DNA of 64,000 nucleotides from Helichrysum umbraculigerum. Its lineage: Eukaryota; Streptophyta; Magnoliopsida; Asterales; Asteraceae. Every line of letters begins with the position of its first letter. Within the stretch, counting starts at the first letter, position 1. The DNA lies in assembly GCA_949592205.1 (NCBI GenBank), contig CATIUR010000004.1, positions 10,648,001 to 10,712,000 on the forward strand, given 5' to 3'. Positions 22,797 through 34,195 of the stretch are shown here, in pieces. Under the pieces are notes generated by a model, which was given only the letters and a program-made list of their open reading frames with translations, was not told the origin of the DNA and did no database searches. A program made the position numbers and the translations under genes.

Positions 22797-24840
22797 TTTA
22801 TTGAGAAATTTAGCACTTTACATTATATTTTTGGGCTATTTGCCCAAATATATAATAAAAAATAAAAAATACCAGCGATTTGTCGATCAAATCACTAGCT
22901 ACGAATCAAATTCTATCTGTGTGTTTTTCTAATGAAATCGATCAGCTGCATGACAAATGTATGAAGCAAATGTGGAAATAAATGGTTCCTGATTTCTTAA
23001 TTGTCCATGTAAACTGTCCTTTTCTAATTCTTTATCAAAATAGAGGAACCTTATTAAGCCTAAACCCACTAAAAAAAAACACAAATTCAAAGAAGCATTA
23101 GGAAATGAAAAGAAAGAATTAATGGGTTGGAAAAAAGCCCACATTTAGAGGCTAAGAAACCTCACTTTTGGTGTTGTTTAGCGACCATCAATTTTACACA
23201 TGTCATTTCTGAAATTCGTAAAGCATATCTATCTTTTTTTTATTCCATTTTATATGGCGTCTTTTCATAACGTCACTAAAAAAAAGTTAGTGCATTGCCT
23301 AGGAATAACTTCCCATTGTACTCCATTTATTATTTTGATTTTGATGATGTATTTTGTGCTTAGGTTAAAACATGTTGTATCAACTTGATGGGATTTACAA
23401 TAGAAGCTTTACTGCTCATCTTTTTGTATTATAATTTTGTAAAGTGTCTCAAGTCTAATCTTAAACGCCATGCTGTTACATCTTACTTAGTAATTTTTTT
23501 GAGGGTGTGTTCGGATTGCGGGTTCTGCGAAAAAAATAATATGAGGATGAGTATCGTACAATGTGTTTGGTTAAAAGGTTTGACTTAATTTGAAAATTGA
23601 GAATCAAACCCATAAATTTAGGCAAAACTCAACCCCTAGTGAGATGATGCGTTTGAAAACCCATTTCCATACCTATAGTGATACCCAATTTCAAATCAAA
23701 CACACCTTGAAAAAATAAATGTAACTCGTTTGGTTAACGGGTTTTTCTTTGAGAATTGGGAAGTAAACCCATGAATTTAGGCAAAACACAAACCCAAACT
23801 CATACCCAAGTGAAGGGGTTATACCCAATTTCAAACCAACACACCCCGAATAAACATAAGTAACTCGTTTTCTTAATTTTTAGCGCATTCATTTGATCTC
23901 CTAGAGATAAGCTGAACCATTAGTAGGTTATTAGCTTGTCATTTTTCTTTTTTATCTTTTGTCATTATAAGCTAGCTCATTATACATTTAAAAAGGCATT
24001 TGTAAAGATTGAATTAATATATGTTTAACGCATTTACTGAATCACAGTTCGATTTGAGTCAAGTTTAATCATCATTAGGTCACATCTAAATAACTTAGTT
24101 GAAAATTAACTTAGTTAAAGTCGTTTTTGGTATTTCGAATTCTTATAATCTTATTAGGTGTTTTATCAATATTTACAAATATTACATGCAAAAGAGAGGT
24201 AATTTGATATTGTACATTTTTTATGCAACTTACATAAGTTTTGAGCTGTTAATCTGGATATCGATATTATTCTTGTCACAAGTGACTTAGGATTGGTTAA
24301 TTACTTAATTATGTAGCTAGTCATCGGTTAAATACCCTGATTTATATAATTATTTTTTAATATCACCATTAAGATATGGTACTTTATTTGGGAATATTGA
24401 GGTGATATGTCGTTTAGTACTTATTTGAGAGGTCAAAAGTATATTTTACTCCAATTATTTATCCCGTATATATATAAGTAGACTTATACGATGATAAAAA
24501 AAAAGTATTTTTGGCATATCAAACAGATTAAGATAGCCGATCAACTATATAATTTATCAAACTTTGTTATATAGTGACACAACTTATCAAATCTAACGGT
24601 GAGAAATCGACTATTGCAAAAGACAAGTTATGATAAGCGTTTCGCCACATAAAAAATGACTTTCCAAAACTTGAAAAGACATGTTTAAACCGTGAACTTT
24701 TTATATGTTTAAATAGATACTTTTAAATACACTAGATTCTTGATTAAAGTATTAAAAACACTACGCTTGTATTTTAATGCTAAACCAAGTAAATACGATA
24801 TAATGTATGCTAGTGTCAAAGCATAATTTGAAAAGGCTAA
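22797..24840. other. AT-rich intergenic DNA
   Basis: No gene was recognised. A degenerate MITE-like inverted arrangement lies at about 23503-23852: GAGGGTGTGTTCGGATTGCGGG at the left and a reversed AACACACCCC at the right, with internal duplicates of an ACCCAATTTCAAA string. The rest shows nothing specific. Confidence 0.5.
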
Positions 24841-24847
24841 TGATCCT

Positions 24848-24972
24848 TACACCACCATATTTTGACCATACACCACTAAATGTGCTTTACAGAGTTGTAC
24901 AGTACAACACTGTAAAGCATATTTAGTGGTGTATGGCCAAAATGTAGTAGTGTTAGGATCATCTCCCATTTG
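24848..24972. mobile_element. Short foldback MITE
   Basis: The two halves are nearly perfect inverted copies, with TACACCACTAAAT / ATTTAGTGGTGTA and GCTTTACAG / CTGTAAAGC arms, meeting at a TTGTACAGTACAA centre. The ends read GATCCTTACACCACC and its inverse. A more degenerate relative lies at about 27345-27430. Confidence 0.75.
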
Positions 24973-25865
24973 AAAAGCGTGTTAAAAATCTTGGCAACTA
25001 TATATATGACCAATAAGAAGTAGCGTAACTTGAGACTAATGTTTCAATACATGGATTGATTAACAAACGTATTGTTAATTTGTATTTGAATTGTAAGTAA
25101 CATGTACAATCAACACACCGAATGCTACTTTTTTGTAATTATAAAGATAGATGTTTTCTAGCGGTATTTAAGAAACTCATTAATCGATAATTAGCGCGTT
25201 CGGTCACTTTACAATATAGTATGTGGAATACATTGTAAAATTGTCCCTATGTATAAAAGAAAAAAAGATTGAACTCCTGCCCCTTTTTCAATCAAGTGAA
25301 TCGAACAAACAAGTAGTCATGTATTCAATATCTCCAAAACAAGTGTAAAAAGTCAGATTTGGGATCAAGTCAAGGCTCGAACCAATTGCATATGTTTTCG
25401 ATATCTCCAAAACAAAGTGGAAACACAAATAATTAAATTGAATTTGGCTAACTTGTGCCCTTACAGCACAAGAAAAGCTTCATTAAATGCATTAAAGTTA
25501 CTATATCACAAAATTTATTTATTAAACTCATTGATTTTCAGTTATAAATCTTTTTTAGTTACAATTTATATTATTTTTAGAAAATTCAACTTAATTAAAT
25601 GTTCTTAACATGTGCCCTAAGGGCAAAAGTTAGATTTTACCGTATTGTATTTATGTATTATTTATTTGGAGAATAACTGGATATTTCTAAAATAACATCA
25701 AGAACATAAAGACTATCTAGAAACTATCATACAAAAATGGCAAAAAAGTAGGAAAAAAAAACCCATTGTTTATTAAAAACTTAATTAGCTTGTGTATATA
25801 TTTACAAAACAACTTAATAATATATTTTGCAATTTTTACATACTAAGAAAATGTAATTAAAAGAC
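24973..25865. other. AT-rich intergenic DNA with a possible MITE
   Basis: No gene was seen. A possible inverted-repeat element occupies about 25440-25630, with ends CTAACTTGTGCCCTTA and the inverse of TTAACATGTGCCCTAAGGG. No target duplication is clear. Confidence 0.4.
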
Positions 25866-26246
25866 TAGGGTGTAAAAGAGTCGAGCCTAATATGTTCGAG
25901 CTCAGCTCGTTTGATATTTTACAAGTTCAAGCTCATTTTAGGCTCGACTCGTTTATTGCATTACATATTATATTTTTGTACTATTTTATTTATATTAATA
26001 ATAATATTTTCTTTAAGATGTAATCCTTTTAATAACTGTATATACAATACTCGTAAGGTTTACTGTTAGTATTTTTAGTATTATATATAATATTGATTGT
26101 GATGTAATTATATAACTATATATTATTATATAAAAATATTATTTGTATATATATTATCATCTCGTTATGCTCGGCTCAAATTGAGCTTTACATGAGTCGA
26201 ATTCGAGTAGCTCACGAGTAAGCTTGACTCTTAATTACACCCCCAG
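25866..26246. mobile_element. MITE with GGGTGTAA ends and GAGCTCGAC-rich arms
   Basis: The left end reads AGGGTGTAAAAGAGTCGAGC; the right end, reverse-complemented, reads GGGGGTGTAATTAAGAGTCAAGC. Both subterminal regions are rich in GCTCGACTCG-like strings and their complements, around an AT-rich centre. Confidence 0.65.
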
Positions 26247-26339
26247 AAAAAGATGGAGAAACAAGTTAAACATTTTCACACTGAAACCATGTCACAAAGA
26301 AATTAGATTCACAAACATTTTGTACCTTTCAAATTACTA

Positions 26340-26341
<2 letters not shown>

Positions 26342-26370
<29 letters not shown>
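26342..26370. repeat. Poly(A) tract
   Basis: A run of A with one early T, directly before a GGAGCTAGAGGGGG string. It may mark the tail of a retroposed piece. Confidence 0.8.
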
Positions 26371-26371
<1 letters not shown>

Positions 26372-26470
26372 CAAATCGGAGCTAGAGGGGGCATGGGGGC
26401 AGTCGCCCCCCCTAAAAATCTAGAATTGTGGAATTTTTATTTTTTTTTAAGGTTATTAGTAACAGTTTTT

Positions 26471-26474
<4 letters not shown>

Positions 26475-26516
<42 letters not shown>
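26475..26516 (+). repeat. Homopolymer of 42 C
   Basis: Forty-two consecutive C residues are read here. Around it is a decayed repeat with a GTCGCCCCCCCTAAAAAT string on the left and CTCCGCCCTTGG on the right, similar in style to the CTCCGCCCCTG remnant near 8883. A run this long can form i-motif or G-quadruplex structures and is error-prone in sequencing. Confidence 0.9.
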
Positions 26517-26517
<1 letters not shown>

Positions 26518-26623
26518 CCAAAAAAATGATAGAAAAAAGGAAAAAAAAAATTTTTTTGCCCATATACGAAATATCCTAGCTCCGCCCTTGGTAATCACCA
26601 CATTATCACTACCACATCGAGGA

Positions 26624-26958
26624 CCACCCCTAAGACCACACCCAACGGATGCATCGGTTCATCCGTCGGTTTCCATCACTTAACCGACACTGTTGGCACC
26701 ATCCGTCAGTTTGCTCCGTCGCTTTGGCTCCGTCACCAAACCGACGCAACGTCGGTTTTATTTTTATTTTTTGTTTTTCTTTTTGTGTGTGTATAATTAA
26801 AGGTAAATTGATAAACGAGGGTCCAAAATTTAAAGTGATGAAATCACTGATGGCAGGGGTCCGTCACTTTCAGTCGGTTTTGTAAAAAGCTTACATGGCG
26901 TATACGTAGCGCAGACGTGGCGCATCAGTTTCTGTCACTGTTGGGAATGGTCTAAGAT
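26624..26958. mobile_element. MITE-like element with TAAGACCA ends
   Basis: The left end TAAGACCACACCCAAC matches the reverse complement of the right end, TTAGACCATTCCCAAC. The interior has repeated CGTCGGTTT / AAACCGACG and CCGTCACT / AGTGACGG style motifs. No coding region is credible here. Confidence 0.5.
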
Positions 26959-27614
26959 TTATTCACCCCAATGTGGTTCATCATCTTGGGGTCTTTGGTG
27001 CGTCATGTAGGATCACTCTCTATGCATTTGATAGTGATTTTATTTCATCATATGCATTTGATAGTGAATTTATTTTATCATATGAGGTTACGTTTTAAAA
27101 AAATAAAATTCAGAAAAAAACTTTAATAATAAAACTTTATGAAAAACTATCACATCTAGATAGCCTAAATTAGTACTAAAATTAACCCATATAAGTAGTT
27201 TTTAGTGTAATTATAAAACCTTATCAATATCATAACATTTGTTTTCATTTTATAAACACTGACCGTTAATATAATTTACATTAACTATAAATATTATTAA
27301 AAATCATTTTATTTAAGTGTGATTCGTATATGGGTGATGATCCGTACACTATAAAAAAAATATTGATACATCACTAAGTGTGTTTTACAATATTTTATAG
27401 TACAGCACCATAAAACATATTTCGGTTACAAAAATAAATTACAAAAGTAGTCTCAGACAGCTTGGTTGATGTAACAGGTAACAACTTTTTTTGGAAACGG
27501 CAAATAATATTAAAACAACTCCAATCTTAGCAAGTAACTAAGAAGGAGAGAAATATAGTACATATTACAGGAGAATAGAGAAGGGATAAACATTCCAATT
27601 CACCAAATTACATG
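26959..27614. other. AT-rich intergenic DNA
   Basis: No gene. It contains the degenerate relative of the 24848 foldback element at about 27345-27430 and a first copy of TGTAACAGGTAAC at about 27470. Confidence 0.5.
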
Positions 27615-27662
27615 CAAACTTTCCTCTATGCTTTAACCATAAAAAGCATAGAGGAAAGTTTG
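27615..27662. repeat. Perfect short hairpin
   Basis: CAAACTTTCCTCTATGCTTT pairs perfectly with its inverted copy across a loop of about 7 bases. The string TGTAACAGGTAAC occurs shortly before (about 27470) and right after (about 27665), so the hairpin may have arisen in a duplication. Confidence 0.8.
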
Positions 27663-27847
27663 AATGTAACAGGTAACGACTGGTCGTTCCATTGCCACCC
27701 AAAATAATATATTGCTTCTCAATTATGTTTGTTCCCTCGTGAAGATACACTGTATACCTATTCATTGTCCTAGGATTTTGGTCCACTGTCTGACTTTTTT
27801 TATTTATTAACTTTAATATTAAAAATAAATTTAATTTGTCTCGTAAC

Positions 27848-28117
27848 CAATGTTTTGAAAATCGGTTTTTAACTCGGATAGGAGAGGGGTCCGGTTCCGG
27901 TCCAACAGGTCGGACCGTCGGCCCAAAACCGGTCATAACAAGATGTTAAAAAAAAATATCAAAAAACCAGTCAAAACCGGTCCGGTCCCCGGTTCAACCG
28001 GAATAAACCGCTAATTCGTTGACTAGTCAAACTTGGCCCAAAATCGGTTTTCAACCGCCCGAAAAACCCTAAAATCCCGGTCCGACCGGACCGGTCTAAC
28101 CAGTTTTCAAAACATTG
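27848..28117. mobile_element. hAT-type MITE with CCGGT-rich arms
   Basis: Inverted ends CAATGTTTTGAAAA and TTTTCAAAACATTG border about 270 bp dense in CCGGT and ACCGG motifs. The flanks CTCGTAAC and TTCCTAAC could be an eroded 8-bp target duplication (6 of 8 match). Confidence 0.7.
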
Positions 28118-28590
28118 TTCCTAACAAAACTAAAATCAAGTCTTAAACCGTATATATATTGGCATAATATTCGAACATAAGTGATTTTTTAATTTTAATT
28201 TATGTTTACGATTTTCGATGTGAACATATATAAATATTATATTTATAATTATTTATAGTAGTAGTATTTATTTAATTTAATTAAATATATAATATAACTA
28301 AATACTCATAACTTGTGCGCTTAATTGATAATGCATTAAAAAAAAGCTTCTAACCCTATTTGCATGTTTTTTAATCATGTAAATCATTTAATTAAGACTA
28401 TTCTTTGAATTAATTATTATTATGCGTTATCGCAAATTATATCATGTCATTTTCCATAGATTTTGGTCAAGTGTTTCTTTAAAGTATTATTTAGTTGAAT
28501 CATAGGTTATTATGAATTATTTAAGTCACATGTAATAAAAGAAGTAAGAACTACTTTTTCTTTTTCTGAACTAAATTAATAAACATTCTT
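28118..28590. other. AT-rich intergenic DNA
   Basis: Nothing recognisable was seen in this spacer. Confidence 0.6.
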
Positions 28591-28594
28591 ATTG

Positions 28595-29978
28595 GGGAAA
28601 ATTACAATTTTTTGTCCTCGTGGTCTTTCGATTTTGCCGATTTTGTCCTTTTATTATTTTTTTCACATTTTCTATCCCTGTGGTCTTTGATTTTTGCAAC
28701 TTTTATCCTTTTGTATAACTTTCGTTAGTTTCCTCTGTTAAGTCATGGAAAATGACTAAAACACCCTTCATGATAATAAACAGCCCCCCTTTATTTCTTT
28801 TCCCTTGTCCTTTTTGAATCACACCTGTACTTTTTCTTCACACCTACAGCAACACTCTTCTCCTTCCTCTAAATCTACCTTCAAATCTAATTTCTCTATC
28901 ACTAATATGTCCTTAATCTTTTCTCCAACAAAATCAAGTGATATATTGCACACATAAAAGTACATTGAAATACTTCAATACATCTCCAACAAACATAAAT
29001 TGATTGTGGCCGGAAATCACTCCGGCAACAAAGGTTACTTACGATGAACGATTTACGGTGATGGTTTCGTGTAGATCTCATAGTAAACTCCTTAGATATG
29101 GAAAATCGTTTAGATCTAAAGAAGAATATTTGAAAGAAAAAAAACCCTTTGAAGCCGACTTCGAGATGGCGGTGTGGTTGTAATAGTGTCACCGGTGTGC
29201 AATTGGTGGTGGTGCGGTTTTCGTCAAGCATACCCTCACCAGATCCACGGAAAACAAAAGAAAAATACCAAAGATTCAAGATGGTGCATTTACTTCCGAC
29301 AACGTGGACATATTAGAACCGTTGTCAAATATGCACGAAGTTTGAAGAACCACCGATGCCGGCGCCACCATGTCCGTCGATCTGAGCTCCAGTGTCTTCA
29401 TCTTCGAAGGCGGCGCATTTTAGGCGGGATCTAAAAATTCTTGTTTAGCAAAAAATTGGGTTTTTATGGCTTGTTTTTTATTGTATGTGATCAAATGGAT
29501 GAGTTTTTCAAATCTTCATGAACTCATTTGTTCTTTCTCCCTTAATTCAAATTTTTTTAAGGTTTTGTTTTTATGACTTGTTTGATATGCGATTTACTAA
29601 AATTTGACTTTATGATGAAATTACTCTTTCCTGGTATGTGATTATTGATGAATGTTTGATGAAAATAAAATTTTGTTAATGAATGAAACATTTGATCATG
29701 AAGAAAAAAAAAAAAATCTGATGACTAATGCTAGGCTCAATAATGAAAATCGTTAATGATATATGAAAATATGAAATTAGGTGTAGTGTGACTTTTTAGA
29801 AGATGAAGGACATTTTGGTCAATTTACGTGATTTAACAGAGGAAATTAACAGAAGTTAGACAAAAGGATAAAATTGGCAAAAGTTAAAGATCACATGGAT
29901 AGAAAATGCGAGAAAAATAATAAAAGGATAAAACTGGCAAAATCGAAAGACCACAGGGACAAAAATTGCAATTTTCCC
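28595..29978. mobile_element. MULE with about 180-bp terminal inverted repeats
   Basis: The left arm (28595 to about 28772) starts GGGAAAATTACAATTTTTTG, and the right arm (about 29799-29978) is its inverted counterpart, sharing GTGGTCTTTCGATTTTGCC-like and TTTCCTCTGTTAA strings. Arms of this length and wording are common in plant Mutator-like elements. The roughly 1-kb interior has no transposase. It has two modest open stretches on opposite strands (28902-29279 minus, 29174-29434 plus) without recognisable domains. No clear 9-bp target duplication was found. Confidence 0.75.
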
Positions 29979-30049
29979 TAATTTAATTTGGTAATAAATT
30001 TAACATCAAATACGTAATGACTCTGTGCACACGTAGGCATGCAAATTCA

Positions 30050-30285
30050 AACCGGGTTTCAAGACCCGACCCGATTCCAAACCGAACCCGAACCGGTCAA
30101 AACCGGTTTTGACCAAAACCGGTTCGGGTTATACCCAACCCGTAGGGTTGAAACCGGTTTGGCCTTTGGAACGTTGGAACCGGTTCAAAACCGGTTTGAC
30201 CGGAACCGGTTTGAAAACCGGGTTGAAAACCGGTTTGAAACCGGTTTTTTGGGATTTTTTTGAATTTTTGAAACCGGTTATATTT
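30050..30285. repeat. Left subterminal AACCGGTTT motif cluster
   Basis: More than ten ACCGGTTT or AAACCGG motifs, with CCCGACCCG and GGGTTATACCC variants, fill the left subterminal region. In hAT elements such repeats are usually transposase binding sites, so that role is inferred here. Confidence 0.75.
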
Positions 30286-30313
30286 TTTTTACATTTTTGC
30301 CATTCCAAATCAC

Positions 30314-30321
30314 TATAAATA
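30314..30321 (+). promoter_or_regulatory. Probable TATA box of the hAT transposase
   Basis: TATAAATA lies about 95 bp before the transposase start codon, in the first non-repetitive sequence after the subterminal cluster. Confidence 0.55.
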
Positions 30322-30412
30322 CAAGGCTTGAGTTTAGGTTCATTCACAACTTCCAAACACTCATACATATCTACAAAAACTCAAAAAACTCAAAAACGTA
30401 TACTATATTCTC

Positions 30413-32524
30413 ATGGCAACTCAATCTTCTTCGGCTTCCCATGGTGTTGGTTCTTCAAATGCACCAACGATTGTGAAACAATTGCCCAACAAAAGAAATC
30501 CGGAGATTTGGGGTGCTTACGACAAAGTGTTGTTGTCGGATGGTTTGATTAAAGCTCATTGTAAACGTTGTAAGATGTTCTTCAAACCCGACTCCAACAC
30601 CACGTTGAAAAATCATACCGAGAAGCATTGTGTGGGACTTAGAGGTAATCCGGAAGCAAGTGGTCAATCTTCAATGGGAGTAGATGGTTCTATATTTACA
30701 TACGATGTGGAACGGTGTCGACAAGCTTTTGCGGGTTATGTGATTCAAGAAGCTTTGCCTTTCAACCACTTCGACAACCCTCGGCTTACTAGGGTGATTC
30801 AAACCACTCTTCAACCGCGATATAACAATGTAAGTCGTACTACTCTTAAACGGGATGCCCTTAAATTGTGGAAAGATGCTAAAAAACAATTAAAAATCGG
30901 TTTTGAAAATTTAAATACATGTGTATCATTAACAACCGATGTTTGGTCGGCTCCTCATGGTTTGCCCGGTTCGTACCTTTGTGTAACCGCACATTGGGTT
31001 GATCCCGCAACTTGGCAAATGATGAAACGTACAATTGCTTTTGAAGACTTTGAGTATCCTCACACGGGTCAAAACTTATTTTACATGTTACGAAGTGTGA
31101 TTAAAATGTTTAAATTGGAAGAAAAGGTTTTTTCAATATCTTTTGACAACGCTAGTAATAATACACTTGCCGTTTCAAAATTAATACTAAAATACGCACC
31201 ACCATTGAAGGGCATTTTTTATCATAGTCGATGTGTTGCACACATCATTAACTTGGTTGTGCAAGCCGGACTAGCGGTTGAAGATGTAGACGAAGTAAAA
31301 ACGAGGTTTAAAACTATGTTGCAAGACGTTTTTCAAAAGGGTAAAGCTAGATACAAATCTTATATGAAATTGTGCAAGGAAACGAATTCTATTTTTTTAA
31401 CCCCTAATTGGGACATGCCCGTTAGATGGAATTCGACCTACCATATGTTTGTATGTGGTTTACGCCAACGCGATACTTTACAAGTTTTTCATGATCATCT
31501 TGTTACAAAAGGTCTTGTAATACCATTTCCAATCGCATATTGGGAGTATATTAAAAAGATGGTCGAATTGCTCAAACTTTTCAAAACCGCGACCACTTTA
31601 TTATCGGGTGTTTATTATCCAACTAGTCATTTGGTGCTTAATCAAATTTGGTTAATGACTACAAAATTAAACGACTACTTGTATGAAGGTCCTTTATTTG
31701 AAGAAATGGTGGCTCCCATGAAAGAAAAACTAAAAAAATATTTTCAAGAAATGCCACCAGTAATTACTTGTTCCGCCGCAATGAACCCTTGTTTGAACGT
31801 TACCGGGGTGGAAATGCTTATCGATAACATTTGTCACAATTTGGATTTGAATGAGGCCGACCCAATGTTTTCACATAATGCAAAAAAGGATTTTAACAAA
31901 TATTTGGGAGATTTATTTGGCGTATATTTTCAAAAATATAGTTCAACCACACATGTGTCCGGTAGTACGGCTAACCCAATGTTTTCTTCATCTTCTTCTA
32001 GCAATCCAATGCTAAACTTTTATAATAGTTTAAGACAAGAAAACAATAAACGGGCAAGGGGTGATGGTAACCAAAATACCACTAACGAATATGGGAGATA
32101 TACGACTACGGATTTTTTGGCCACTATTCTACCCAATGAGTTCGAACAATTTGATATTTTGGCTTGGTGGAAAGAGAGGGAATCTCAATTTCCCGTTCTA
32201 GCCATCATGGCCCGAGATTTACTAACCGTCCAAGCTTCTACGGTAGCTTCGGAATCCGCTTTTTCTCTTAGTGGCAGGGTATTATCTATACGAAGAACAA
32301 GACTCACACCGGCCTCCTTAGAGATGTGCATTTGCTTGAAGGATCACTTGGACGCCGCGGAACGCATACAAAATGTATCAAGTCTTGAAGGTGAAATGGA
32401 ATACGAAGAAGACATACACAATATCGAGGTGGATGAATGTGTAACAATATCACTTTCCGACGAAGAAATTGCTCTTGATCAAGCTTCGCGCGAGGCTACC
32501 TCCGAAGAAGATTTCGACTTTTGA
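30413..32524 (+). CDS. hAT transposase (ZBED / RICESLEEPER type)
   Basis: A 703-codon uninterrupted frame without introns. It has a BED-type zinc finger near residues 45-73 (CKRCKMFF and HTEKHC); a TTDVWS motif near 173 of the kind holding the first catalytic Asp; a CVAHIINLVVQ motif near 273; and the C-terminal hAT dimerisation region near 582-650 (LAWWKERESQFPVLA and ASESAFSLSGRVL). The tail is acidic. Length and order match full plant hAT transposases, which bind the terminal repeats and cut and paste the element in the nucleus. The ATG follows a TATA-like box and is the first in frame. A domesticated host gene is less likely because terminal repeats and target duplications are still present. 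Confidence 0.93.
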   Translation: MATQSSSASHGVGSSNAPTIVKQLPNKRNPEIWGAYDKVLLSDGLIKAHCKRCKMFFKPDSNTTLKNHTEKHCVGLRGNPEASGQSSMGVDGSIFTYDVERCRQAFAGYVIQEALPFNHFDNPRLTRVIQTTLQPRYNNVSRTTLKRDALKLWKDAKKQLKIGFENLNTCVSLTTDVWSAPHGLPGSYLCVTAHWVDPATWQMMKRTIAFEDFEYPHTGQNLFYMLRSVIKMFKLEEKVFSISFDNASNNTLAVSKLILKYAPPLKGIFYHSRCVAHIINLVVQAGLAVEDVDEVKTRFKTMLQDVFQKGKARYKSYMKLCKETNSIFLTPNWDMPVRWNSTYHMFVCGLRQRDTLQVFHDHLVTKGLVIPFPIAYWEYIKKMVELLKLFKTATTLLSGVYYPTSHLVLNQIWLMTTKLNDYLYEGPLFEEMVAPMKEKLKKYFQEMPPVITCSAAMNPCLNVTGVEMLIDNICHNLDLNEADPMFSHNAKKDFNKYLGDLFGVYFQKYSSTTHVSGSTANPMFSSSSSSNPMLNFYNSLRQENNKRARGDGNQNTTNEYGRYTTTDFLATILPNEFEQFDILAWWKERESQFPVLAIMARDLLTVQASTVASESAFSLSGRVLSIRRTRLTPASLEMCICLKDHLDAAERIQNVSSLEGEMEYEEDIHNIEVDECVTISLSDEEIALDQASREATSEEDFDF

Positions 32525-32889
32525 AGATTAATACAAGTTGAAGATTACTACACGATTACATTTTCGGGTGATGGCCATGCCGAAGCTCGAAATGTATTCG
32601 TTGGTATATTTTATATTTTTAGTTGTAATTGTATTATGAAGACTTAGAAGACTTTTGTTTAAGTTATTGTTCAATTACGTTTGTATTACTAATGTTCTAC
32701 CAATTCAATAAAAAAAATTTGCTCCAAACATTGTTTATCCTTAAAAAGCCTAATGCTAAAACGTGTTTGATAAATGCAAGGAAGTGTTTACTAAACACAC
32801 GGAAATGTACAACTCTTTATGCATACAGTATCACTTTTTATGCACATGTTTCCTTGCATTTAGTAAAACATTCCTTGAAAGTATCAACT

Positions 32890-33570
32890 CACTTTGAATT
32901 ATATAGAATTTTCGGATTCAATAATATTTTTAAGGAGATTTAGAAGCCTTTTGGTTATGTTATTGATCAATTATGTTTCAATTACTAATGTTCTACAAAG
33001 TTAAGGAAAAAAATTTGGCCCAAAGGTTGCTTTTCATTAAAACGCTTAACGCCATAACGTTTATGAATTATATAGAATTTTCGGATTCAATAATATTTTT
33101 AAGGAGATTTAGAAGCCTTTTGGTTATGTTATTGATCAATTATGTTTCCATTACTAATGTTCTACAAAGTTAAGGAAAAAAATTTGGCCCAAACGTTGCT
33201 TTTCATTAAAACGCTTAACGCCCTAACGTTTATGAATTATATAGAATTTTCGGATTCAATAATATTTTTAAGGAGATTTAGAAGCCTTTTGGTTATGTTA
33301 TTGATCAATTATGTTTCCATTACTAATGTTCTACAAAGTTAAGGAAAAAAATTTGGCCCAAAGGTTGCTTTTCATTAAAACGCTTAACGCCCTAACGTTT
33401 ATGAATTATATAGAATTTTCGGATTCAATAATATTTTTAGGAGATTTAGAAGCCTTTTGGTTATGTTATTGATCAATTATGTTTCTATTACTAATGTTCT
33501 ACAAAGTTAATGAAAAAAATTTGGCCCAAACGTTGCTTTTCCTTAAAACGAAGACGTGCGAGCGAAAATA
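32890..33570. repeat. Tandem repeat, about 169-bp unit, nearly four copies
   Basis: The block containing TTAGAAGCCTTTTGGTTATG, ACTAATGTTCTACAAAGTTAA and ATATAGAATTTTCGGATTCA recurs with a period of about 169 bp (for example 32973, 33142, 33311 and 33479). Copies differ by few bases. It lies between the transposase gene and the right subterminal cluster, inside the hAT element. Confidence 0.85.
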
Positions 33571-33584
33571 CGATTTTTATAAAA

Positions 33585-33780
33585 AAAACCGGTTTGAAAC
33601 CGGTTTTGAACCCGAACCGGTTTGGACCCTACCCAAACCGGTTTGGGTCGGGTTGGGGTTTTGGGGTGCCCAAATCGGGTTGAACCCGAACCGGTTTTGG
33701 GCCAAACCGGTTTTGACCAAGTTTGACCAAAACCGGTTTCGGGTCGGGTCGGGTCGGGTCGGGTTTGACCAAAACCGGTT
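33585..33780. repeat. Right subterminal AACCGGTTT motif cluster
   Basis: The counterpart of the left cluster: repeated AACCGGTTT, plus a run of CGGGT units near 33742. The pattern is inverted relative to the other end. Confidence 0.75.
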
Positions 33781-33802
33781 TTTGCGCATCTCTATGCACA
33801 CG

Positions 33803-34190
33803 TGTTATTATGATCCAATGATATCCAGTCCAAGTATCCGACCATTTCATTTTAAATAGATAGAATTAAGGCCCCCAAACTAAAAAGCCCATTATGTAAG
33901 AAGTTAACCCCAGTATAGTCCATTAACAAGTTTGGGTTCAATTTCCACCCGATGTATGAAAATCTGAATCCAGAGTTGGAGTACTATGTGACTAACTTCA
34001 TGTTCACACTATTCCATCGTTATTGCTAAGTGTGTAACCCACATATTACTAAATATGCTATCAGCGGAAGTAGTTGTTGTCGTTTGATTTGATACATGAT
34101 GCCGTTTTCTACTATTCATTAAGGGTAGAAATGACTTTTTAGAAATGAAAGTTTTAATATATATAAATAGTTTATCAATTCAAAACTATA
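33803..34190. other. Intergenic DNA
   Basis: Nothing recognisable was seen between the hAT element and the SINE-like relic. Confidence 0.6.
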
Positions 34191-34195
34191 TGTAG

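Larger units (their letters stand above)
30034..33794 (+). mobile_element. Complete hAT transposon
   Basis: The 8-bp string TGCACACG flanks the element at 30026-30033 and 33795-33802 without mismatch. The ends are short imperfect inverted repeats: TAGGCATGCAAA on the left and TAGAGATGCGCAAA on the right (reverse-complemented). Both subterminal regions (30050-30285 and 33585-33780) are packed with AACCGGTTT-type palindromes. It carries one uninterrupted transposase gene. These are the hallmarks of the hAT superfamily, and the intact state suggests a recent, possibly autonomous copy. Confidence 0.93.

Noticed and set aside
26393..26683. 96-codon frame with a proline run
   Set aside because: The prolines are the poly(C) tract, and the rest is decayed repeat.
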